Assembly (NCBI RefSeq): GCF_000003195.3
Contig: NC_012877.2
Coordinates: forward strand, 21,833,737-21,897,736
From: Sorghum bicolor
Taxonomy: Eukaryota > Streptophyta > Magnoliopsida > Poales > Poaceae
DNA: 64,000 nucleotides
Direction: 5' to 3'
In this document: piece by piece, positions 55,920 through 64,000 of the stretch
Numbering within the stretch: the stretch's first letter is position 1
Layout: each line of letters begins with the position of its first letter
The notes under the pieces: model-generated
What the model was told of the DNA's origin: nothing
The model's database searches: none
Seen by the model: the letters and a program-made list of their open reading frames with translations, nothing else
Position numbers and translations under genes: made by a program

Positions 55920-55934
55920 AGATTCCTCAAGCTT
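55920..55934 (-). other. Altered polypurine tract
   Basis: Element sense AAGCTTGAGGAATCT where the sister has AAGCTTGGGGGAGTT; the G run is broken. Confidence 0.6.
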
Positions 55935-58900
55935 ACCTCTTGCTCGTCCGTGAGCAAGGATGGACTCAAGAGTTTCTGCAGTGGTTTTATGCCTTAAAGG
56001 TACTCATGCTTTCAAACAAGATCTCATCTCTCGATTTGGGTAAACTATTAAGATTTAAACATACTCATTTTACCTTCCACCATGGGGCTTGCAACCGTCA
56101 CTTGTGTCTTGAGCAGTTAAAAGATAGAACGGTCTAGTCAAGCGCCATGTCTCTTGTTCTTCGATTAACTATAGCTCTGGAGTTTTTGCATATTTTCAAA
56201 TAAAACTCAGAGATTCCTTGTATGACTCTCTCTAGTCTCTCTTTTGTGGTATTTTTGGATCCGTACCAAGGCAGTAATGGTGTATGCCTTCTCTCAAAGT
56301 ATGTGGTATTTTTGGTATGAGGCATAGTGGCATTGCCTTCTCTCTCACCCTACTCTAATAAGGTTTTGATATCTGGAGCTCATAGGTGGGAGACAACTAA
56401 TACATACTTACAAGACATTTATTGCATAGTCAAACCATGGATCCATAAGAACAAGTCAATAAGTCAAATCAAGATGTGCATGTGTGGCGAATGAATGGTG
56501 ATAATGGTGAAAATAATGGTGAAAGTATAATTCTACTTTTGCTCTTTTGAAGGGGTACCTACCTTCCTTGCACTTGAGGCTTTTGAGGGGAATGAGATGC
56601 TCTATATTTTATTTTTCTTTTCTCTTAGGTGGGTATCTTGTACCCCTAATTCTACTGTCGGACACTTGTCCATTTTTACCTCTCGTCTCACTTTTTCTTC
56701 TTTTTTTCAAGGTTTCGGGCACTGGCCCCTTTTTATTTCCTCGTATTCACTTTTTTTAGAGCACTCACCCTCCTGGAATAATGTAGCAAGTGGTAGTAAC
56801 CAAAATATTTTGAGCATTTATTTCATGGGGAATAACAGGGATAGGATAATGTTTTTGGCTATTCTCTCCTAGATAGGAGTAGAATAATTTTGGGTGAATT
56901 TGGATATGGAAATGAGTGGATGTATGTGGATGTGTACTTCCGGAGTAGAAGCAGCATGTATGAGTGAATGCGCAAGTTAATCTTGATTATAACCGCATGA
57001 CAAGCTCCTAAGGGTCTACACAGCTTGACCACACTCAATGCTCATAAGCTGTAAAAAGTAAATGTATGGTTCATAGTCTAATAAGCATGTATATATGGCT
57101 GTGGTAGGATTTTAAACTCTCATCATACAGGAACTCATCATGCAACATTTTACAGATTTTCAAAGATAAAATTCTCTAGAATTCTAGCATCTCTAGGAAC
57201 AGATAAACAGCAGCTCAACCTTCCCATATCGTATCCGTTAACGACTTAGACTTTAGATCAACTACTCTTACCACAAGTTCAGGTTTAGAGCAAAGCTTAA
57301 TTAATAACAGTCATGCCTAAACTTGAGAGAGATTTCAATTTTGAGAACTTGTCATGGTAGAGCAACTATTGATCATTTCCATTTGAGAGCTTATCATGAG
57401 GGTTCATAGCAAACTTTATTTATTTATTTATTTAGCAAACTAAGCAAAGATATATATATATATAGGCATAAAATCTTTATTTGGGTTTTTATGATTATGC
57501 ATCTTTTTATTATTTGAGTAAAATATAAACGTGAGTAGAACACTTAGCTGGATAAACGGGGGTGCTCTCCCCCAAGCTGGATTTTGACGTAATTTCTTCT
57601 GATGTAGCTAGCAGGTGGTGGATGTGTATTTGAATGTTGGCAACACCCTGACAGCGATTAGGATGTCCTCCGTCTGCTAGTCTTCTTTGATCCTTGAATT
57701 CTGTGGAGCTCAAATAGACAACAAAGCTTTGTGGAACTGGTTAAATGTTAGCATAAAATCTCTTAGCCGTTATCATGTTGAGCTTCCTCTAATAAATATT
57801 ACCCTCTTTGGTAGGATCATAAATTTATTTTTATATTTTCATTTTTATAGGACAGGAATATATTTATTTTATTTTTGCCACCACAGTGAATGTACTTATG
57901 GGTTTTATGCCATGAGCATACTCACATGGGGCTTACTATTTTTAACATTTTTATTTTCTTTTCAAGATAGCATGATTAACTAGCAAGCCATTTAATGAAA
58001 GTAAATAATTTAAGGGAAAAGGGAATGCTGAAAGGATAAATATGGATAACTACCGATTTTACCTTTCGGCGAGGGTTCAATGTTTTAAGTCTTCTGAACA
58101 AGACTTCTCACCATGTTCATTCTTTAGGTGCGTCATTTGATTCAGGTGTGGACCTTGATGTCTACACCTCTTGATACGGTGTCACCCATGTTCTTCGTTT
58201 GCCCAGCAGTTCGAAGTGCGGCGTTGGCAGCATTCTGCTCAGTGTGTTTGTGCTCGTAGATCTAGGTTCTTCACTTGGTGGAATCTGGGAGTTGTAAAAC
58301 TCCTCCATATTTTGCTCAAAGTGTACCTGCTCATAGAGACAAGGCAGAGATCAAGTGCATAGGCCCTGTTGGTGGAAAACACCAATAGAACCAAAAGTGT
58401 ATTTGTTCTTCTCTAACCTTAAGCATAGTGTGCAAGACAAAGTTGATGGATAATAAGATCATGAGCGTAGCATTTAAAGCATTTGTCAGATCAGATCGCT
58501 CAACCTAATGGAAAGATAATCTATCTATACTTATGTTTTTTTATATATCTTCCAAAGATTGCATGTGCAACATTTTAGCTCATATTATTAGGAGTGTGGG
58601 ATCATAAAGGTGGAAGGACTAAACATATTGAATCAATTGGGTTGGTTAATCTAGAGTTGTAAATCATATATGTTTGTCTGTTTTATTCATGTGAACGCCA
58701 GAACCAAGGAGAAGCTTATAAAAGTGATAGTCAAGTACCTTAAGATGTTACCTTACTTGAAGAGTGATGGTACGGTATCACCTTGTGGAACCTTTCCTTT
58801 CTTAGCGGTTGTGCATCGTGTTTGTGGCACCCTCGATGGATCATCTCTTGTGAGCTATGCCTTCCTTGTGTAAATTGTTAACCTTCATGTGTCTCTCTCT

Positions 58901-59648
58901 TTCTCTCTAATGTGAGTTTATCTCAGGACTTCCCAGGTCGATATTGAAAGTTTTCTTGTAGGGGTTAGTCCAACAAAATATCTCATATCTACTATAGCAT
59001 ACTATCGGCTCAAAAAATCAACCTAGACACCATGTCTAATTTGATTTAGGAGGGCATTTTAACCTAAGCACCATGCTTAATTTAAAATCCCTTGGAAGCA
59101 AGATCATCATTCCTAAACTAAGCACCATGCTTATTTAAGAGATAAATGAAACTACTCCAAACCTAGACATATACTAAAGCAAATAAAGCTAGCATGAGAG
59201 CATTTATAGAGATCTACTCAAGTGGAGATGAATTAGTGTGATTAGTATTTAACAAATTGAGCATGTCTAAAAGGTAGGGACAACCAACATAGCAACATGG
59301 CAAAGGATGTTTTTATGTAAAGTACACCCCCAAGCTTGAATTTTGCAAAATTCAAGTTTGGATGAATTTAATTCAATGTTGTATGATGATTGGTTGGACA
59401 TACCTTGTGCTTGTCATTCATCCGATCTTCTTGCTCCAATCCTAGAAAGGTTAGTGACAAGAATGAATACCTGAAGGAATTTTTATCAATTATCCTTATA
59501 TGGTCAATACACAAGGTAATATTGCAAATAATTAAAAGCTCATGTTACGATCTGATCAGTTTAGGACGCTAAGCTTGTCCTTGGGAAACCATAAATTTAT
59601 GTCGGCGAAGTGGTTTCCCCTCTAACGCTGACCTATATCAAGATCAAC
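55935..59648 (-). other. Long non-coding part of older Athila-like element
   Basis: Colinear with 34074-37759 in reverse. Keeps the internal polypurine-like motifs (about 57565-57580 and 59325-59335), the hairpin (58145-58168) and the 60-codon frame on the opposite strand (58670-58873). Short TTTA and AT microsatellites about 57416-57462. No pol. Confidence 0.7.
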
Positions 59649-59856
59649 TTAATGAGATCTGCAATATTTATAATAGACATATGCATCGATAGCTGCCCTT
59701 TTAAAGTTTTTATAAATAGAAAGGAAGAGGGGGTTGGAGATCTCGAATGTGGTGGCGTTGGAGAGACCAGTAGATTGGGAAGATGTTGCATATGAGCATG
59801 GAGTAAACGAAGTGGCTATGAAATAAATTTCATGCTCATTAATGTTTGGAGTGAAA
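59649..59856 (-). pseudogene. Remnant of Athila-like gag C-terminus
   Basis: Encodes NINEHEIYFIATSFTPCSYA and NPLFLSIYKNFKRA, matching the last residues of the gag at 32703-34073. Everything upstream is missing up to about 90 bases from the primer site. Confidence 0.8.
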
Positions 59857-59944
59857 TCCATGTGGTGTGGTGAAAATGGTAAGGTGAGTGTGGTAAAAAA
59901 GTAAAAGAAAAGGATACACGGACGACTTGGTTCGAAACTAGCAC

Positions 59945-59970
59945 AGCTACCGTTCCCCGGCAAGAGAGCT
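59945..59970 (-). other. Damaged tRNA-Asp primer binding site
   Basis: Element sense has TTGCCGGGGAACGG, but the preceding TGGCGCCG portion is gone (about 13 bases fewer than in the sister element between LTR and this point). Confidence 0.65.
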
Positions 59971-61183
59971 TGTTGGGAATTTTAAACGCCAACAGAAAAA
60001 TCCGCAAGCGCACGGATACCGATGTAGCTTTCACCCGAGAGTAATACAGAGTATTGATTTTCCACAGGGAACGTGAGTGTACTAATTAAAATTCAAGATC
60101 GCCCAAGGATAACTATATAATTATTTTTTCATGGGAAGACAGGAAGTTTCCTAAGAGTTCTCTAATTGATCTAAGAACAAAGAATTACTTCAAAGATTAT
60201 TTATTTCGAGACATCAGAACACTAACCACAGAAAGAGATGAGAAGGGGGCTAGGAAGTTCTCACTACGGTCCTACAAACACCGATCCGAACGAGGTGGAA
60301 TACGTCGACCGTTAGGCTGTCACTACCCTAGGGCTACCACAACAATCCGCAGGATTGGGTGTAATTCCAGGTAAAAGACTAAACACCACGTCTAATCTAT
60401 TAATTACTACTCTAGCGTTTTAAAGACTAGATTACTTGATGCAAGCGGGAATCCAATAAATAACTTGAATGCAAATAAAAGTAATTAAAGAACTCAGGAA
60501 TTATGAATTGAAGAACTTGGAGAACGATGAAGAACGAACCAGTTGCTGCAAAAGTACAATGTCGAGGAAGATCCGACAGATCCGACTCCTCCTCCGCTCT
60601 CCTCTTCTCTCTCCCTATTTTTTAGATTACAACTAGAACTAACTAGAACTAGAACTAGATGAACTAGAACTAGAACTAGATGAACCAGATGGATCCTCTC
60701 TACTTGGATGAATAATTGAAACCCTAGCTTTGATTCCGTAGAAGAGGTATGTTCTCTAGGGGCCAGGGGGCCTGCTTATATAGCCCTTCCAAATGAACAT
60801 GGGCCGTTGGATCAAACCGACCTTAATTGCACGGTTATTTTTGAAGATTAGAGGCGGTGGAGCACGATACGTGAGACCTGCCCTGATTGGTCACGAGGGC
60901 AGGGCGAGCGCCCAGCCCCCGGGCCCGCTCGGCCTCCCGTTCGTTCCTGTGGCTTCTGGAGTCTTCTAGATGATAGAAAATTGGCGCACATGTTAATATC
61001 TCTATGTAAACCCGACGTGTGGGCCTTTTCTCCATGTTTCCTAATAACCCCCTGTAGAAATAGACAAACACCAAAACTCGTGGAATTCTGTTAGATGAAA
61101 CCCTAATTTTGGATGTTGGTTGCATATAGGTCCTTTTCCATGATTAGTTGACGGTTAAATGTGAGCATTAAGGACCGTCAACA
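59971..61183 (-). repeat. 5' LTR of older Athila-like element
   Basis: Element-sense start TGTTGACGG at 61183; ends with CCCAACA at 59971. TATA-like sequence 60776-60782; GAACTA microsatellite about 60622-60685. Confidence 0.88.
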
Positions 61184-62624
61184 CAAACTCCTTGTTGTTA
61201 GAAGAGAACAAGGAAAAGGTTGTCGTATCATGTGATGTGGGCACACCATGTGACTTAATTAAGGAATCACCCAACCCACCTATTGTTGTTGCCACTAACT
61301 CCTGTTGTAGGTCTTCATCCACCACCGCCAACTCTACCTCTACTTCTAGTGATGGTATCACATGTGATGCTTCACTAAAGGTTGAGAATGAGACTCTCAG
61401 GAGAGAGGTGGATGAGCTCACTCACGCCCTAGGCAAAGCCTATGGTGGTGAGGCCCACTTGCTAAAGTGCTTGGGTAGCCAAAGGTTTTCTCTCAACAAA
61501 TAGGGATTAGGCTATAACCCCAAGAAAGGCAAGGCGGCCTTTGTAACTCACAAGCCTAGCTTTGTGAAGTGCAATGGTCGGTTTTGCAACAAATGCAAGC
61601 AAGTTGGGCACCTAGAGCTTAATTGCGATAAAATGAACAAGAACAAGAAAAATGCTAATGTATCTTACATTCCATTTGATTCTTGTTATGTGCTTACCAA
61701 GGGTGAGAAGGGTGTGCATGCTAAGTTTGTTGGTACACCAATTGTGGGTCCAAAGAAGAAGGCCATTTGGGTACCAAAGAGCTTAGTCACTAATCTCCAA
61801 GGACCCAAACAATTATGGGTACCTAAGAAACATTGATTTGTTTTGTAGGTAAACTATAAAGCTGGAGGAAGGCATTGGGTGCTTGATAGTGGGTGCACAC
61901 AACACATGACCAGTGATTCAAGAATGTTCAATGCAATCAATCCAAATGATGACAATGGTGTTGATAGTATCACATTTGGTGACAATGGCAAAGGCAAGGT
62001 CAAAGGGCTTGGTAAAATTGCTATATCTAATGACTTGAGCATTTCCAATGTGCTAATAGTATAGAGCTTGAACTTCAACTTGCTATCCGTAGCTCAACTT
62101 TGTGATCTTGGTTTCAAATACATATTTTGAGTTGATGATGTAGAGATCATAAGTGTAGATGGCTCCAACTTGATATTCAAAGGCTTTAGATATGAGAATC
62201 TATACTTGGATGATTTCAATGCTAGTGAAGCTCAATTATCAACATGCTTGCTCACTAAATCAAGCATGGGTTGGTTATGGCATAGAAGGCTTGGTCATGT
62301 TGGAATAAAACAATAAAACAAGTTAGTCAAGCATTATCTTGTTAGAGGCTCGAAAGATGTTACATTTGAGAAAGACAAGCTTTGTAGTGCATGTCAAGCC
62401 AGAAAGCAAGTTGGCAACACTCATCCAAAGAAGAGCATCATGAGTACATGCAAGGCATTTGAGTTGTTGCACATGGACTTATTTGGACCAACCACATACA
62501 CAAGCATTTGTGGAAAAAAATATGGATTTGTGATAGTGGATGATTTCACAAGATACACATGCGTATTCTTTTTTAGTGACAAGAGTGATGCTTTTGCAAC
62601 CATCAAATCATTTGTCAAAAGAAT
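61184..62624 (+). pseudogene. Sire/Maximus-type copia gag end, protease and integrase start, piece d (element S1)
   Basis: Coiled-coil gag segment (NETLRREVDELTHALGKAY), in-frame TAG at 61501-61503, a second knuckle CNKCKQVGHLELNC (about 61585-61628), IWVPKSLVTNLQGPKQLWVP, TGA and TAG before pol, protease HWVLDSGCTQHMTSD (about 61875-61918), then an integrase zinc domain (HRRLGHVG ... LCSACQARK) and the start of the catalytic core (LLHMDLFGP, VIVDDFTRYT). Several further stops interrupt pol (for example after SNVLIV at 62061-62064 and near 62315). Cut at 62624 by the T2 LTR before the catalytic Glu. An old, dead copy that served as landing ground for the others. Confidence 0.9.
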
Positions 62625-63342
62625 TGTTGATGCAAAAGTGGATCTGCAAACACAAAAGGCTAATACCCAATTCAACTTAAGGCGTGCCAGCCGATTTGAC
62701 CTTACAACCGACAAAGGTGATAACTCGAATACTTTGGTCCCAACAACAGCGATATGCCCGGATGCCACAGCCAAGAGGTATTCACGCGGAACTTGAGAAC
62801 TCGCCGAGGTTAACTCAATGAATTCCTAAGAACTCGTAAGGAAAATGAAAATATGCAAGTTGACGAAGTCGTCGAAAAAGTAGATGCTGGAATAGATTTA
62901 AAACTTGTGTTTGATTGATTGTGATTGTCTTCTTACATCGCTACTAGGTCTATATTTATACCATGTCCCAAAGAGCTACAACCAGGTACGACTAGAATTC
63001 TATTTCCAAATTAAACAGAATCCGTATACAAACAAACTCTAATAACTATGAAAATCATTAGTTTATCCATCCTAGGTAATCGGCACGCTACCACTGTTTC
63101 CTCGACAGTTCCTATACCCTTCTCCACCATCATCGGCACCTCATCCTCCATCGGCATCGGCAACTGTTAACATCAGCCATCGTTATAGATCAATCATTAT
63201 TCCTAGACTCGGTCATATTCTGCTGCTCTATCATCGGCATCATAACCCATTGGTAACTCCTCCGTCAACCAGTCATTACTTTTTCACCTCCCGATCCAAG
63301 TTCCACTATCTGTCCGGATACATGTAAAAAACGGTATCAACA
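62625..63342 (-). repeat. LTR of second Tat element T2
   Basis: Inverted relative to T1. On the + strand it begins TGTTGATGCAAAAG and ends GGTATCAACA; in element sense TGTTGATACC...GCATCAACA. Matches 30420-31131. TATA-like TATAAATATA in element sense at 62951-62960. The element continues past the window. Confidence 0.88.
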
Positions 63343-63360
63343 CATGCCCCACAATTTCGG
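63343..63360 (-). other. Polypurine tract of T2
   Basis: Element sense CCGAAATTGTGGGGCATG before the LTR start. Confidence 0.7.
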
Positions 63361-63897
63361 AGTATAAAATCATTAATGCTCTAAAATTCTCTTCAGTAAT
63401 GATGTCTTTCCACAATTACTCCCCTCTGACAGCAATTAATTACCAAATCCAAACAACCTTAGCTCGGATCTCTAGCATGCACCTCGAATCCCTCAACTTC
63501 TCGACCGAATCTCCTAAACACACGTTCATCGGCAACTTTTCCGTTAGAGAGGATTGCTGATGAGCTGACCAGGAGATCCTGCACAGTAAAATATCTCCCA
63601 AAATCATGACCGCTTGCTGTCAAATCACCTGCACAATCCCTTGATTACCGTACGAACAGCTACCATATCCACCTGAACACCCTCGAGTTTTATGGATACG
63701 GCAAAGAGATAAGTCAGAAATGCCCCTGCTCACTTTATCCTATAAATACTTCCTTCCTCAGCACTCCTTCTTCACCTTGTCATCCTGCATCCTCCAAACT
63801 CACCTCTCTGGCGGCAGCATCGTTGAAGAGCCCAAGAACTTCAACAAAATCTTCCCCAACGGTTCCTGAAGCTTCCGATCTCCTTCGTCGGGAAGAA
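63361..63897 (+). promoter_or_regulatory. Probable promoter and 5' UTR of the T2 antisense gene
   Basis: Contains CCTATAAATACTTCC (TATA-like 63741-63748) about 150 bases before the ATG of the antisense gene, followed by a C/T-rich leader. This orientation is opposite to the T2 LTR promoter, so the gene could have its own promoter. Confidence 0.5.
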
Positions 63898-63924
63898 ATG
63901 GCCGTCAACTTCATCGTCCCTGAG
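63898..63924 (+). CDS. First exon of T2 antisense plant-mobile-domain gene
   Basis: ATG then AVNFIVPE, followed by GAG|GTTAAT. T1 has the same exon (MAINFIVPE, 29859-29833) with GAG|GTCAGT. The rest lies beyond the window. Confidence 0.6.
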
Positions 63925-64000
63925 GTTAATCTATTCCCATATTTCTTCTCTCTGCTGTATTTTAACTTTTTTGCAAGTCTATTTACTTAGCATTTTCTTT

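Larger units (their letters stand above)
54681..61183 (-). mobile_element. Older Athila-like element, gag mostly deleted
   Basis: Two LTRs (54681-55919 and 59971-61183) with the same family ends as 31207-39107 (TGTTGACGG in element sense), internal part on the - strand. Only the last part of gag remains. The primer site is damaged and the polypurine tract is altered. By eye the LTRs differ at about 5-6% of the first 470 bases, so it is clearly older than the sister element. Flanking 5-mers are CTCAC and CAAAC, not a clean target duplication. Confidence 0.85.

Noticed and set aside
54676..61188. Target duplication of the older Athila-like element
   Set aside because: Left CTCAC and right CAAAC match at only three of five positions, and the LTR terminus is mutated; not claimed.
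1..64000. Host protein-coding genes
   Set aside because: All recognisable protein motifs belong to Ty3/gypsy or Ty1/copia elements or the Tat antisense gene. Remaining long stretches are LTRs or non-coding element sequence.

Overview
Plant nuclear DNA, almost certainly from a grass (Poaceae). The grass call is an inference from the element families and their GC-rich LTR segments. I found no ordinary host gene. Everything I can support is LTR-retrotransposon sequence nested several layers deep, with one 100-N assembly gap at 13701-13800. All coordinates and counts were made by eye without software.

Layout. (1) 31-13684 is a Tekay-like (chromovirus) Ty3/gypsy family, 'family A', in the order pol - LTR (3109-7687) - primer binding site - ORF0 - gag-protease - pol. 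The two pol copies are about 99.9% identical and share the same inactivating lesions, so they look like a tandem recombination product or an assembly effect. (2) 13801-31131 is a decayed Tat-lineage Ty3/gypsy element (T1), + strand. Its RT is split inside the YIDD motif by a family A solo LTR (15965-24830, TSD TTGAT), and that LTR is split by a solo LTR of a third Tekay-like family (16985-21253, TSD AAAAC). T1 also carries a spliced antisense gene with a plant mobile domain (26630-29859, - strand) and a 3' LTR (30420-31131). (3) From 31132 to 62624 a Sire/Maximus-type Ty1/copia element (S1) can be followed in four pieces (31132-31206, 39108-39278, 53799-54680, 61184-62624). They are separated by a gag-only Athila-like element (31207-39107, TSD ATGAG), a nearly intact Tekay-like element on the - strand (39279-53798, TSD TGTAT, two 3920-bp LTRs), and an older gag-deleted Athila-like element on the - strand (54681-61183). 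(4) 62625-64000 is the start of a second Tat element (T2, - strand) inserted in the S1 integrase. It shows its LTR and the first exon of the same antisense gene.

The element at 39279-53798 is the functional centre. It has one uninterrupted gag-pol frame with protease, RT, RNase H, DDE integrase and chromodomain, plus a separate upstream ORF0. ORF0 begins with a near copy of the histone H3 N-terminal tail, keeping the ARKS motif around K9 and replacing other tail lysines. A chromodomain integrase and an H3-tail-like protein encoded in the same element is the most striking observation here.

Other signals not explained by the coding annotation: the hexamer GCCGAT/ATCGGC saturates the Tat elements; three Tekay-like LTR families share a splice-signal-flanked hairpin, a covarying terminal palindrome and a short acidic reading frame ending in GKPR; two families share leader motifs; and the non-coding part of the gag-only elements has a hairpin with a compensatory change.
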